Shown: positions 1-10,732 of the stretch, piece by piece
Numbering within the stretch: the first letter of the stretch is position 1
How the letters are laid out: each line of letters opens with the position of its first letter
Assembly (NCBI RefSeq): GCF_005796205.1
Contig: NZ_VAHN01000014.1
Span: 1-64,000 of the forward strand
Direction of reading: 5' to 3'
DNA: 64,000 nt
From: Pseudarthrobacter sp. NamE2
GTDB taxonomy: Bacteria > Actinomycetota > Actinomycetes > Actinomycetales > Micrococcaceae
Position numbers and translations under genes: made by a program
Notes under the pieces: generated by a model
Databases searched by the model: none
Told to the model about the DNA's origin: nothing
What the model saw: the letters and a program-made list of their open reading frames with translations, nothing else

Positions 1-206
1 CGTCGGAGGTTCGGTTCTGGGTGTGAAGATTGCCACGAAGGGCTCCCGGGCGCCCGGCCGTGTCCCGGCTGATTAGGGTGCTCCTCTAGAATTGATGAAG
101 ATGTACGGACTTCGAAGCGCTTGATTTCGGGTTGCGTAGAAACGAAACACGGATACGAGCGGCTGCAGTTGCGCCAGTGGTCGGCTCACAACAGGAGGAA
201 TCCATT
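1..206. other. Leading non-annotated stretch
   Basis: I cannot assign a gene here. One plus-strand frame is open from the window edge to a TAG at 74-76 (tail ...VKIATKGSRAPGRVPAD) and could be the last codons of an upstream gene, but it resembles no C-terminus I recognise. The rest is leader for the next gene and ends in a strong AGGAGG at 192-197. No RNA gene or clear promoter is visible. Confidence 0.3.
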
Positions 207-2240
207 ATGGCCGAGCACAACGGCGGCAGCCGCGGAAATGACCGCGGAGCGTTCCGGGGCAACAACAACTCCGGCGGCGAGCCGCGGGGCTTCCGGTCCC
301 GCGGTAACCGCGACAACAACGATCCCTCCAGGCGTTCCTCGGGCAGCGGTGAACGCAAGCCGTTCGGCGACCGCCCGCGCCGGGATGACGGCGACCGCCG
401 GGGGTTTGGCGGCGGGGAACGCAGGTCCTATGGGGACCGGGACAACCGGTCCTATGGCGATCGGCCGAGCCGTGAAGAGGGCGACCGCCGGGGCTTCGGT
501 GGGGAGCGTAAGCCCTACGGGGATCGTGACCGTAAGCCGTTCGGTGATCGTCCGCGCCGGGACGGTGATAATGACCGCCGCAACTTCCCTGGCGAAGAGC
601 GGAAGCCGTTCGGGGATCGTGACCGTAAACCCTTTGGTGATCGTCCGCGCCGGGACGGTGATAATGACCGCCGTAACTTCGCTGGCGGAGAGCGGAAGCC
701 GTTCGGGGATCGTGACCGTAAGCCGTTCGGGGATCGTGACCGTAAGCCCTTTGGTGATCGTCCGCGCCGGGACGGTGATAATGACCGCCGTAACTTCGCT
801 GGTGGAGAGCGGAAGCCGTTCGGGGATCGTGACCGGAAGCCGTTCGGGGATCGTGACCGGAAGCCCTTTGGTGATCGTCCGCGCCGGGACGGTGATAATG
901 ACCGCCGTAACTTCGCTGGCGGAGAGCGGAAGCCGTTCGGGGATCGTGACCGCAAGCCCTTCGGTGACCGCCCACGCCGTGATGAGGGCGACCCCCGCAG
1001 CTACGGTGGCGGGGACAACCGCAAACCGTTCGGCGACCGCCAGGACCGCCCGTCCCGCAACTTTGACCGCAACTTCGACCGTGGTCCCGCCCGCGGGGAC
1101 GCGCCCCGCGGTGGTGCCCCCCGCGGCGATTCCGGTGAGCGCGCCTTCGGCGGCGACCGCCATGAGGACCGCCCCGCCAGGGTGCCCAACGCGAAGGACC
1201 TTCGCAGCGCCAACCGCCCGGACCGGGAACGGTCTCCCGAGATCGACGAGGACGTTACGGGTAAGGAGCTGGACCGCGCCACGCAGCACCAGATTAAGAC
1301 CCTCGAACCGCGGAACGCGGAGTGGGTTGCCCGTCACCTGGTGATGGCCGGCCGGCTCATCGACGACGAACCTGAACTTGCCTTCCAGCATGCGCTGGCT
1401 GCCAGCCGGCGCGGCGGACGGCTCGCCGCAGTCCGTGAAGCCGTGGGCCTGACCGCGTACGCCGCCGGCCATTACGGCGAGGCGCTCCGGGAATTCCGAA
1501 CCTACCGGCGCATCAGCGGTTCCAACGAGCACCTGCCCGTGATGGCTGACTGCGAGCGTGGACTGGGCCGTCCGGACCGCGCCCTGGACGTAGCACGCTC
1601 CGAGGAAGCCCAGGACCTGGACGCCCCCGGCAAGGTGGAACTGGCAATTGTCGCGTCGGGTGCAAGGCGCGATCTTGGCCAGATGGACGCAGCCGTGGCC
1701 GAACTGGAAATTCCGCAGCTGGACATCAACCGGGCCTTCTCCTACAGCCCCCGGCTCTTCCGCGCCTACGCCGACGCCCTCACCGCCGCCGGCCGCGAGG
1801 CTGAAGCCGACAGGTGGCAAAAGCAGGCTGTGGTTGCCGAGAACGCGCTGGGCCAGGGAATTGACGAAGAGCCTGACATCATCGACCTTGGCTGGGACGA
1901 GGAAGAAGAGGCCCGGGAGGAAGCCGAGCGCCGCCGTCGGAAGGACCGCGCGTCCGGCGCGGCGGAGACGGCTGCCGCTGCCGCTGCCGCCGGCGTGTCT
2001 GCCGCGCCAGCGGCTGCAACGTCCGACGCCGGCACTTCCGAAAGTGCCCCGCTTTCCCCGGCCGCGGATGAGGGTGTGGACACCAACCTCGATGACCAGG
2101 AAGCCGGCTACTTCGAATCGGACGATGCGGAGTCGGACGAGGATTCGGTGGAACAGGACGAGCTGCAATCCGAAGGGTTGGACGGCGAAAATCCGGAAGA
2201 TCAGTTCACCGCAGGCCGCCAGGACACCCGGGAAGACTGA
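207..2240 (+). CDS. Repeat-rich Arg/Asp/Gly protein with helical-repeat C-terminal domain
   Basis: 677-residue protein of unproven function. ATG 207 is chosen because AGGAGG lies 9 bases upstream. Residues 1 to about 330 are low-complexity and dominated by Arg, Asp, Gly and Phe, with tandem RDRKPFGD and RPRRDGDNDRRNF units. Such RG/RD-rich tails usually bind RNA or promote condensates (inference). Residues about 370-570 are alpha-helical and TPR-like (AFQHALAASRRGG, YGEALREFRTYRR, GRPDRALDVARSEE). The tail is acidic with an Ala-rich linker. The position upstream of a HAD phosphatase and tlyA matches the TPR-protein gene (Rv1691) of the mycobacterial tyrS-tlyA region. The low-complexity head is much more developed here than in a plain TPR protein. 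The next gene starts 5 bases downstream. Confidence 0.8.
   Translation: MAEHNGGSRGNDRGAFRGNNNSGGEPRGFRSRGNRDNNDPSRRSSGSGERKPFGDRPRRDDGDRRGFGGGERRSYGDRDNRSYGDRPSREEGDRRGFGGERKPYGDRDRKPFGDRPRRDGDNDRRNFPGEERKPFGDRDRKPFGDRPRRDGDNDRRNFAGGERKPFGDRDRKPFGDRDRKPFGDRPRRDGDNDRRNFAGGERKPFGDRDRKPFGDRDRKPFGDRPRRDGDNDRRNFAGGERKPFGDRDRKPFGDRPRRDEGDPRSYGGGDNRKPFGDRQDRPSRNFDRNFDRGPARGDAPRGGAPRGDSGERAFGGDRHEDRPARVPNAKDLRSANRPDRERSPEIDEDVTGKELDRATQHQIKTLEPRNAEWVARHLVMAGRLIDDEPELAFQHALAASRRGGRLAAVREAVGLTAYAAGHYGEALREFRTYRRISGSNEHLPVMADCERGLGRPDRALDVARSEEAQDLDAPGKVELAIVASGARRDLGQMDAAVAELEIPQLDINRAFSYSPRLFRAYADALTAAGREAEADRWQKQAVVAENALGQGIDEEPDIIDLGWDEEEEAREEAERRRRKDRASGAAETAAAAAAAGVSAAPAAATSDAGTSESAPLSPAADEGVDTNLDDQEAGYFESDDAESDEDSVEQDELQSEGLDGENPEDQFTAGRQDTRED
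549..970 (+). repeat. In-frame tandem coding repeats (93 and 117 bp units)
   Basis: The segment beginning CGTCCGCGCCGGGACGG recurs at 549, 642, 759 and 876, with spacings of 93, 117 and 117 bases, and a degenerate fifth copy follows near 969. The 24-base difference is one extra RDRKPFGD unit (8 residues). All spacings are multiples of three, so copy-number change would keep the frame. Third-position identity between copies suggests recent duplication or homogenisation. Confidence 0.9.
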
Positions 2241-2245
2241 CACGC

Positions 2246-3235
2246 ATGACCAACGTTCCGCTGATTTCCCGGTTCGACGCACTCCTGGCAGACCTTGACG
2301 GAGTGGTGTACGCCGGCCCGCACGCGATTCCCGGCGCGGTCGAAGCGCTGAGGCAGCTGTCCGATGTGGGCGTGGGGCTGGGCTACGTCACCAACAATGC
2401 CTCCCGTTCCCCGGCCCAGGTCGCTGCCCACCTGCGTGAACTCGGTGCGCCTGCGGAGGACGACCAGGTGGTGAGCTCCTCCCAGGCCGCCGCGGAGCTG
2501 CTGGCTTCACGGCTGGCACCGGGCTCCCGCATCCTGATCACCGGCAGCCCGGCACTGGCCGCGGAAATCGAACTGGTGGGCCTGGTCCCGGTGTACAGCC
2601 AGGACGAGGACCCGGTGGCAGTGGTGCAGGGCTTCAATCCGGAGATCGGCTGGAAGCACCTTGCCGAGGCTGCCTACGTGGTCACCGCGGGTGCCTTTTG
2701 GGTGGCCACCAACACGGATATGTCCATCCCGCAAGCGCGCGGGATCGCACCCGGCAACGGCTCGCTGGTGGCGGCGGTGACAGCTGCCACCGGCAAACAG
2801 CCCCTTGTGGCAGGCAAGCCGGAAGCACCGCTCTTCCATTCAGCTGCCAAGCGGCTCGGCGCCGAACGACCGCTTGTGGTGGGCGACCGGCTGGACACGG
2901 ATATCCTGGGTGGCAACAACGCCGGCTTCGCCACCGTAGCGGTGCTTACCGGCGTTGACACCCGGCAAAGCATACTTGCTGCACGGGCGGCCGAGCGGCC
3001 GGACTACATCATCGAAACGCTGCCGGACCTGCACCGCGCATATCCTGAGGTTACGCACGACGGCGGCACCTACACCTGCGGCGAGGCCACGGCCCGGGTG
3101 GCCAACGGAGCGGTGGGCATCATCGGCAGCAAGGATGACCTTAACGCCTGGCGCGCGGCGTGCGCGGCGTGGTGGGCAGCGACGCCTGATGCCGCCGTAG
3201 CGCAGGCGCCGCAGCTGGCCTGGCTGGATCATTAG
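2246..3235 (+). CDS. HAD-superfamily (class IIA) sugar/nucleotide phosphatase
   Basis: 329 residues, NagD/PGP-type HAD hydrolase that probably dephosphorylates a small phosphorylated metabolite; the substrate is unknown. The nucleophile motif is D16-L-D18-G-V-V near the N-terminus. Motif II (VTNN) lies near residue 50. The Mg-binding motif IV is G213-D214-R-L-D217-T-D219 (GDRLDTD), diagnostic of the IIA subclass. A short extra C-terminal domain of about 60 residues follows the catalytic core. It sits between the repeat protein and tlyA, as Rv1692 does in mycobacteria. Start ATG 2246 is 5 bases after the preceding stop, with only a weak ribosome site, so translation is probably coupled. Confidence 0.88.
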   Translation: MTNVPLISRFDALLADLDGVVYAGPHAIPGAVEALRQLSDVGVGLGYVTNNASRSPAQVAAHLRELGAPAEDDQVVSSSQAAAELLASRLAPGSRILITGSPALAAEIELVGLVPVYSQDEDPVAVVQGFNPEIGWKHLAEAAYVVTAGAFWVATNTDMSIPQARGIAPGNGSLVAAVTAATGKQPLVAGKPEAPLFHSAAKRLGAERPLVVGDRLDTDILGGNNAGFATVAVLTGVDTRQSILAARAAERPDYIIETLPDLHRAYPEVTHDGGTYTCGEATARVANGAVGIIGSKDDLNAWRAACAAWWAATPDAAVAQAPQLAWLDH

Positions 3236-3244
3236 ACTGGTGGA
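3233..3244 (+). promoter_or_regulatory. Candidate leaderless promoter of the small gene at 3245
   Basis: TAGACT at 3233-3238 (its TAG is the stop codon of the preceding gene) fits the actinobacterial -10 pattern TANNNT. It is 6 bases from ATG 3245, so a transcript starting there would be leaderless. No -35 is evident, and the gene could equally be read from the upstream operon. Confidence 0.3.
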
Positions 3245-3499
3245 ATGACTGAGCTGACCGACTCTGCCGGGCACCTGGCAGCCCAGCCTTCCCCGGACTG
3301 GCCGCAGGCATCGGGCACCAGTATCACCGATCCTGCTGTAGCTGCCGTCCTGGCCCGGCTCGAAACCCTTCCGCAGTCTCCCGTGGCGGACCACGAAGCC
3401 GTGTACAACGGGCTTCACGACGTGCTGCTGGACGCCCTCAACGCCGAGCCGGGAGACGGCGGACCAGCAGGCAACCCGGCCACGGGCGGCGGAGCCTGA
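3245..3499 (+). CDS. Small conserved hypothetical protein
   Basis: 84 residues, no recognisable domain. The middle (AVLARLETLPQSPVADHEAVYNGLHDVLLDAL) looks like two amphipathic helices, and the C-terminus is Gly/Ala/Pro-rich. It occupies the position of the small gene Rv1693 between the HAD phosphatase and tlyA in mycobacteria, so it is likely a real conserved gene. Its stop shares one base with the tlyA start (TGATG), which implies translational coupling and a possible link to ribosome methylation (inference). Confidence 0.7.
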   Translation: MTELTDSAGHLAAQPSPDWPQASGTSITDPAVAAVLARLETLPQSPVADHEAVYNGLHDVLLDALNAEPGDGGPAGNPATGGGA

Positions 3500-4314
3500 T
3501 GCCCGTTCGCCTCGACCAGGCCCTGGTGGCCCGGGGCCTGGCCAGGTCGCGCACGCATGCCGCCGCCCTGATCGCGGAGGGGAAGGTCAGCTCGGCAGGC
3601 AAGGTACTGGCCAAAGCTTCCCTGCAGGTTGACGAGGACCGTGACCTCGGCGTCGAGCACAGCGAACAGGACACCTACGTCAGCCGCGCCGGACACAAAC
3701 TCGCCGGCGCCCTGGCCGCCTTCCCCGAGGTATCGGCGGAAGGCAAACGGTGCCTTGACGCAGGCGCTTCCACAGGCGGTTTCACGGACGTCCTGCTCCG
3801 GCGGGGTGCGGCACACGTGGTGGCGGTCGACGTCGGGCACGGCCAGCTGGTGCCGCAGCTCCGGGAGGATGCCCGCGTCACTGTGCACGAGGGCATGAAC
3901 GTGCGCTACATGGCACCGGAGGACATCGGCGGCGCCGCGGCGCTGACCGTGGCGGACCTGTCCTTCATCTCGCTCACGCTCGTAGTGGAGCCGCTGGCCC
4001 GCTGCACGGAGCCGGGCGGGGACCTGGTGCTCATGGTGAAGCCGCAGTTCGAGATCGGCAAGGACCGGCTGGGCCGGACGGGGGTAGTCACTTCCGGGCG
4101 AGAACGCCGGATGGCGGTGGAGAAAGTGGCCCTGGCAGCGCTCGACGCCGGGCTGGACCTTCGCGGGCTGGCGGCCAGTCCGTTGCCGGGCCAGGACGGA
4201 AACGTTGAATACTTCCTGTGGATAAAACGCAGGATCAGCCAAGACTTGCCTAAGATCGAAGAGCGGGAGGCAGCAGCCGCTGCCTTGCTCGGACGTATCT
4301 GGCCGAACCACTAG
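3499..4314 (+). CDS. tlyA: 16S/23S rRNA 2'-O-methyltransferase TlyA
   Basis: 271 residues, the usual TlyA length. Members methylate the 2'-OH of specific cytidines in 16S and 23S rRNA and determine capreomycin sensitivity. An S4 RNA-binding domain covers residues 1-65 (RLDQALVARGLARSR). An FtsJ/RrmJ-like SAM fold follows: D87-A-G-A-S-T-G-G-F motif I, SRAGHKL (K67) as the first catalytic lysine, and VKPQFE near residue 180. ATG 3499 overlaps the preceding stop by one base. The nadK gene follows after 13 bases. Confidence 0.95.
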   Translation: MPVRLDQALVARGLARSRTHAAALIAEGKVSSAGKVLAKASLQVDEDRDLGVEHSEQDTYVSRAGHKLAGALAAFPEVSAEGKRCLDAGASTGGFTDVLLRRGAAHVVAVDVGHGQLVPQLREDARVTVHEGMNVRYMAPEDIGGAAALTVADLSFISLTLVVEPLARCTEPGGDLVLMVKPQFEIGKDRLGRTGVVTSGRERRMAVEKVALAALDAGLDLRGLAASPLPGQDGNVEYFLWIKRRISQDLPKIEEREAAAAALLGRIWPNH

Positions 4315-4327
4315 AGAGCGGAACCTG

Positions 4328-5353
4328 ATGAGCAGGCGTGTACTGGTCCTTGCCCACACCGGCCGCGAGGAATCACTGAAAGCCGCCTGGGAGGCCTGTG
4401 CCCTGCTGCATTCCTCGGGCATCGTCCCGGTGATGCAGGAATCCGAGCTGGGCGACATGGAACGGTTTTTCGGGCATCTGGCCCAGCCGGTGGAAGTCCT
4501 CCACGACCACGTCCAGCTGCCGGAAGTGGAACTCGTGATGGTCCTGGGCGGCGACGGCACCATCCTGCGCGCCGCGGAACTGGTCCGTGAGGAGGACGTT
4601 CCGCTGCTGGGCGTCAACCTGGGCCACGTGGGTTTTCTGGCCGAAAGCGAGCGGGCGGACCTGGCCCAGACGGTCGAATGGATTGCCAGCCGAGAGTACA
4701 CCGTGGAAGAACGCATGACCATCGACGTCCAGGTGTGGGTCCGCGGCCAGAAGATCTGGCACACGTGGGCGCTCAACGAGGCCGCGATCGAAAAGGCGAA
4801 CCGGGAGCGCATGCTCGAGGTGGTCACGGAGGTGGACGAGCGCCCGCTCACGTCCTTCGGCTCTGACGGCATTGTCCTGGCCACCCCCACAGGTTCCACC
4901 GCCTACGCCTTCTCCGCCGGCGGACCGGTGGTCTGGCCCGAGGTGGAAGCCCTGGTCATCGTGCCCATCAGCGCCCACGCCCTGTTTGCCAAGCCGCTCG
5001 TCGTGTCCCCGCGGTCAAAGCTCGCCGTTGAGGTTCTCAACCGTACCGATGCCCAGGGCGTCCTGTGGTGCGACGGCCGCCGCTCTGTCGATTTGCCGCC
5101 CGGCGCCCGGGTGGAAGTGACCAAGTCGGCCATCCCCGTCCGGCTGGCCCGCACGCACCAGACCCCGTTCTCGGCCCGGCTGGTGCGCAAGTTCGAGTTG
5201 CCCATCCACGGGTGGCGCGGGCCTGTTCCACGGGCTGAGTCCATCCACACCGGTCCCATTCCGGTGGTCCGCACGCCCCGGCCCATGCCGCCGCTGCAGG
5301 GACCGCTTCCCGCCCCTTCCGATGCAGATACAGACCCGTCAACCGCAAAGTGA
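4328..5353 (+). CDS. nadK: NAD kinase
   Basis: 341 residues; ATP (or polyphosphate)-dependent phosphorylation of NAD to NADP in the cytoplasm. The family signature G74-G-D-G77 is present, followed by NLGHVGFLAE and the NE motif (ALNEAAIEK). The glycine-rich SDGIVLATPTGSTAY segment shapes the NAD site. The last ~45 residues are a Pro-rich extension absent from the catalytic core. It lies between tlyA and recN, the conserved actinobacterial order, and the recN ATG is 4 bases past the stop. Confidence 0.96.
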   Translation: MSRRVLVLAHTGREESLKAAWEACALLHSSGIVPVMQESELGDMERFFGHLAQPVEVLHDHVQLPEVELVMVLGGDGTILRAAELVREEDVPLLGVNLGHVGFLAESERADLAQTVEWIASREYTVEERMTIDVQVWVRGQKIWHTWALNEAAIEKANRERMLEVVTEVDERPLTSFGSDGIVLATPTGSTAYAFSAGGPVVWPEVEALVIVPISAHALFAKPLVVSPRSKLAVEVLNRTDAQGVLWCDGRRSVDLPPGARVEVTKSAIPVRLARTHQTPFSARLVRKFELPIHGWRGPVPRAESIHTGPIPVVRTPRPMPPLQGPLPAPSDADTDPSTAK

Positions 5354-5357
5354 AAAC

Positions 5358-7097
5358 ATGCTTGAAGAACTGAGAATCCGCGATCTTGGCGTCATCACCG
5401 ATGCGACCCTGCCGCTGGGTCCGGGCCTGAGCGTGGTGACCGGTGAAACCGGTGCCGGCAAGACCATGGTGGTCACCGCCGTCGGACTGCTGCTTGGTGC
5501 GCGGTCGGATGCCGGTGCAGTCCGGAGCGGAGCCAAGAGCGCAACGGCGGAGGCCGTGCTGAAGCTCGACGCGGGGCACCCCGCCGTTGCGCGTGCGCTG
5601 GACGCGGGCGCGGAGGCGGAGGAGTTCGACGGCGGCGCCGAGTTGATCCTGGCACGGCGCCTCAGCGCGGACGGACGCAGCCGTGCCTTCCTGGGCGGCC
5701 GCGCCGCGCCTGTGGGCGTCCTGGCCGAGATCGGTGAAACCCTGGTGGTTGTGCACGGCCAGTCAGACCAGATCCGGCTCAAGGGTGCGGCCGCCCAGCG
5801 GGCTGCCCTGGACAAGTTCGCAGGCGAATCCCTCGCAGGGCAGCTTGCCACGTACCAGGACCTGTACAGCCACTGGAAGGCCAGCCAGTCCGAACTGGAT
5901 GAGCTCCGCAGTGCCGCCCGTGACAGGCTGCGTGAGGCCGAATCGCTGGAGCAGGCCCTGGCGGAAATCGACGAGGTGGATCCGCAGCCGGGGGAGGACG
6001 AGCTGCTGAAGGCGGAAGCCGTCAAACTGGCAAACGTCGAGGAACTGCGGATCGCAGCGACTACCGCCCACCAGGCCCTCATTGCGGAGGACTTTGGCGA
6101 GCAAGGGGACGCCACCACCCTGGTGGACGCTGCCAAGCGCACCCTGGAACACGTTGCCGAGCACGACGCCGCGCTGGGTTCAGCTGCCGCCCGGCTCGCC
6201 GAGGTGGGCTTCCTGCTCAACGACATCGCCACCGAACTGGCCAGCTACCAGGCAAGCCTGGACTCCGAAGGTCCGGAACGGCTCGCCGAGATCGAGGACC
6301 GGCGGGCATCCCTGGCCAAGCTGGTCCGGAAGTACGCCCCCACCATTGACGAAGTACTGGAGTGGGCGGAAAAGGCCCGGGCCAGGTTTGATGAGCTGCA
6401 GGACGATTCCTCCCGCATCGAGGCGCTGGACGCGGAGGTTGTCCGGGCGGAAGCGGAACTGACCAAGCAGGCTGCCGCGATCAGCAAGATCCGGGCAAAG
6501 GCCGGCAAAGAGCTTTCGGCACGCGTGAGCGCCGAACTCAAGGCGCTGGCCATGGCGGACGCCACCCTGGTGATCAACCTCGAGCCTGCCGGCCAGCTGG
6601 GCCCGCACGGCGCGGACGAGATCAGCTTCCTGCTGCAGCCGCACTCCGGCGCCCCGGCCCGGCCGCTGGGCAAGGGCGCATCCGGCGGTGAACTGTCCCG
6701 CGTGATGCTCGCCATCGAGGTGGTGCTGGCTGCCGTGGACCCCGTGCCTACATTCGTCTTCGACGAGGTGGACGCGGGCGTGGGCGGGCGCGCCGCCGTC
6801 GAGATCGGGCGCCGGCTGGCCATGCTGGCCCGCCACGTGCAGGTGCTGGTGGTCACCCACCTGCCGCAGGTCGCCGCATTCGCGGACCAGCACATCACCG
6901 TTACCAAGACTTCCGTCAGGGGAGCCGACGGCGGCACGGCCACCGGGTTCACCTCCAGTGACGTGCGCCTCCTCGACGGTCCGGAACGGGTCCGTGAACT
7001 GGCCCGCATGCTTGCCGGCCAGGAGGATTCGGAATCGGCGCGGGCGCACGCGCAGGAACTGCTGGATGACGCGAAACTCCTGCCGCAGCGGGCCTGA
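5358..7097 (+). CDS. recN: DNA repair protein RecN
   Basis: 579 residues. SMC-like ATPase that acts early in double-strand-break repair, holding ends for recombination. Walker A is GETGAGKT (residues 29-36). A long charged coiled-coil region spans about 160-390, and the ABC signature (SGGELSRVMLAIE) and Walker B (FDEVDAGVGG) lie in the C-terminal half. ATG 5358 is chosen because MLEELRIRDL is the canonical RecN N-terminus; a longer in-frame start at 5322 lies inside nadK. No Gram-positive SOS box was seen upstream. Confidence 0.95.
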   Translation: MLEELRIRDLGVITDATLPLGPGLSVVTGETGAGKTMVVTAVGLLLGARSDAGAVRSGAKSATAEAVLKLDAGHPAVARALDAGAEAEEFDGGAELILARRLSADGRSRAFLGGRAAPVGVLAEIGETLVVVHGQSDQIRLKGAAAQRAALDKFAGESLAGQLATYQDLYSHWKASQSELDELRSAARDRLREAESLEQALAEIDEVDPQPGEDELLKAEAVKLANVEELRIAATTAHQALIAEDFGEQGDATTLVDAAKRTLEHVAEHDAALGSAAARLAEVGFLLNDIATELASYQASLDSEGPERLAEIEDRRASLAKLVRKYAPTIDEVLEWAEKARARFDELQDDSSRIEALDAEVVRAEAELTKQAAAISKIRAKAGKELSARVSAELKALAMADATLVINLEPAGQLGPHGADEISFLLQPHSGAPARPLGKGASGGELSRVMLAIEVVLAAVDPVPTFVFDEVDAGVGGRAAVEIGRRLAMLARHVQVLVVTHLPQVAAFADQHITVTKTSVRGADGGTATGFTSSDVRLLDGPERVRELARMLAGQEDSESARAHAQELLDDAKLLPQRA

Positions 7098-7154
7098 CAG
7101 CCTTGTCCGGGGTGTTCCCGGCCGCGGTTCCTGTGGCGGTTCCGCCCTTGATAA

Positions 7155-9014
<1,860 letters not shown>

Positions 9015-9041
9015 TCCATACAACAGAAGAAGGACGGCGCG

Positions 9042-9701
9042 ATGCCCGGTACACCTGAAGCCACCCATGTAGTGCAGGTTTCGGATGCACCGAGCCCGCG
9101 CCGTCTTTTGTCTACCGAGAAGGTCTATGAGGGCCGGATCTGGGATGTCGTAAGCGACACGTTCCAGTTGCAGGAGACGGGCGAAGCCCTTACCCGGGAC
9201 TACATTGAGCACCCCGGCGCGGTGGCCGTCCTTCCCATGAACGAGGCCGGTGAGATCCTGCTGCTGAAGCAGTACCGGCATCCGGTGGGCATGGACCTTT
9301 GGGAAATCCCGGCCGGCCTGCTCGATGTTGAGGGCGAAGACTTTGTGGTGGGGGCGGCCCGCGAACTCACCGAAGAAGCGGACCTGGCCGCCGGGACCTG
9401 GAATGTGCTGGCGGATGTCTTCAATTCCCCCGGATCATCCAGCGAAGCCATCCGGGTCTACCTTGCCCGGGACCTTATCGAGGTGCCCCATCACGATCGC
9501 CACGAGCGGACGGACGAGGAAGCGGAGATCGAGTTCCACTGGATCAGCCTGGACGACGCCGTGGCCTCGGTACTGGCGGGCCGGCTCCACAACCCGTCCG
9601 CCGTCGTCGGGATCCTTGCCGCAGCCGCGGCGCGGGCTGATGGCTACGCAAGCCTGCGTCCCGCCGATGCCCCCTGGCCTGCGCACCCCAGCCAGCGCTG
9701 A
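9042..9701 (+). CDS. NUDIX hydrolase, ADP-ribose pyrophosphatase type
   Basis: 219 residues; expected to hydrolyse ADP-ribose or a similar nucleoside diphosphate derivative. The NUDIX box runs [10 protein letters not shown]...RELTEEADL, with the REUXEE metal ligands intact but Asp in place of the usual final Gly. The N-terminal beta-rich segment ([16 protein letters not shown]) is the dimerisation element of the ADPRase subgroup. It occupies the position of Rv1700 between pyrG and xerD. AGAAGGA precedes ATG 9042, and the stop overlaps the xerD start by one base. Confidence 0.9.
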   Translation: MPGTPEATHVVQVSDAPSPRRLLSTEKVYEGRIWDVVSDTFQLQETGEALTRDYIEHPGAVAVLPMNEAGEILLLKQYRHPVGMDLWEIPAGLLDVEGEDFVVGAARELTEEADLAAGTWNVLADVFNSPGSSSEAIRVYLARDLIEVPHHDRHERTDEEAEIEFHWISLDDAVASVLAGRLHNPSAVVGILAAAAARADGYASLRPADAPWPAHPSQR

Positions 9702-10732
9702 TGGTCCCCGGTCCCTCGGCCGAAGCAGCACCATCAGCCGAAGCAGCCCCCCTCGCCCAACCGGCCCCTGCCCTCAAGGCGGCCCCGGCACCCCTCCCCA
9801 CCGCCATCGACCGCGGCATCACGGACTACCTCCAGCACGTGGGCGTGGAACGCGGGCTGGCAGCAAACACCCTTGCCGCTTACCGCCGCGACCTCGCCCG
9901 CTATGCCCGCTACCTTGAGGCAGCGGGGTGCCGGCGGCCGGAGGACATCACGCGCCACCATGTGACCGGCTATGTCCGCGCCCTCTCCGACGGGTCCGAC
10001 GGCGGTTCCGCCCTGGGCATCCGCTCGGCGGCCAGGACCGTGGTGGCGGTCCGCGGACTGCACAAGTTTTGGGCACTGGAAGGCCATACCCCCACAGACC
10101 CCGCCAGCGAGGTCCACCCGCCCATGGCCGGAAAGCGGCTGCCGAAGGCCATCAGCGTGGACGAGGTCACCAGGATCCTGGAAGCGGCCGGGACGGATAC
10201 CGCCACCGGGCTCCGGGACCGGGCCCTGCTGGAGTTCCTGTATTCGACGGGGGCCCGGATCAGCGAGGCCGTGGGGCTGGACGTGGACGATATCTCCCTG
10301 GCGGACGCCGGTGACGGGCCGGCCATCGTCCGCCTCTTCGGCAAGGGGTCCAAGGAGCGGATGGTTCCGTTGGGCTCGTACGGGGCCCGTGCCCTGGACG
10401 CCTACCTGGTGCGGGGCCGTCCGTTGCTGGCCGCCAAAGGCAAGGGAACACCCGCGTTGTTCCTGAATGCGCGCGGGGGAAGGCTTAGCCGCCAGAGCGC
10501 CTGGACCATCCTGAAGTCGGCCGCGGAGAAGGCCAGCATCACCAAGGACGTTTCCCCCCACACGCTGCGGCATTCGTTCGCTACCCACCTGCTGGAAGGC
10601 GGCGCTGACGTCCGGGTGGTCCAGGAACTCCTGGGCCACGCTTCGGTGACCACCACGCAGGTTTACACCCTGGTGACCGCGGATACCCTGCGCGAAATCT
10701 ACGCGGCCGCCCACCCGAGGGCTGTCGGATGA
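9701..10732 (+). CDS. xerD: Tyrosine site-specific recombinase XerD
   Basis: 343 residues; resolves chromosome dimers at dif with XerC before division. An N-terminal SAM-like core-binding domain ([23 protein letters not shown]) precedes the catalytic domain. Active-site residues are R186 (GARISEAVG), the lysine turn FGKGSKER, H287 and R290 (HTLRHSF), H313 (LGHAS) and nucleophile Y322. The first ~30 residues are an Ala/Pro/Glu-rich extension; the family is usually near 300 residues, so a later start is possible. The syntenic position after the NUDIX gene argues for housekeeping XerD rather than an island integrase. Confidence 0.92.
   Translation: MVPGPSAEAAPSAEAAPLAQPAPALKAAPAPLPTAIDRGITDYLQHVGVERGLAANTLAAYRRDLARYARYLEAAGCRRPEDITRHHVTGYVRALSDGSDGGSALGIRSAARTVVAVRGLHKFWALEGHTPTDPASEVHPPMAGKRLPKAISVDEVTRILEAAGTDTATGLRDRALLEFLYSTGARISEAVGLDVDDISLADAGDGPAIVRLFGKGSKERMVPLGSYGARALDAYLVRGRPLLAAKGKGTPALFLNARGGRLSRQSAWTILKSAAEKASITKDVSPHTLRHSFATHLLEGGADVRVVQELLGHASVTTTQVYTLVTADTLREIYAAAHPRAVG

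Noticed and set aside
549..970. CRISPR array
   Set aside because: The repeats are contiguous, in frame and translated into RDRKPFGD units; there are no unique spacers and no cas genes in the window.
186..2282. 698-codon minus-strand frame opposite the repeat protein
   Set aside because: It mirrors the repeat array (Val/Thr/Pro repeats) and has no start signal. The plus-strand gene has AGGAGG and synteny.
5200..5357. SOS (LexA) box before recN, and likewise before dinB at 50122-50196
   Set aside because: I looked for the CGAAC-N4-GTTCG type and found no acceptable match at either gene.
9701..10732. Tyrosine recombinase as evidence of an integrated element
   Set aside because: Its position, length and motifs are those of housekeeping XerD. 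No attachment-site repeats or cargo genes flank it, and the tRNA-Pro locus has no repeated 3' end nearby.
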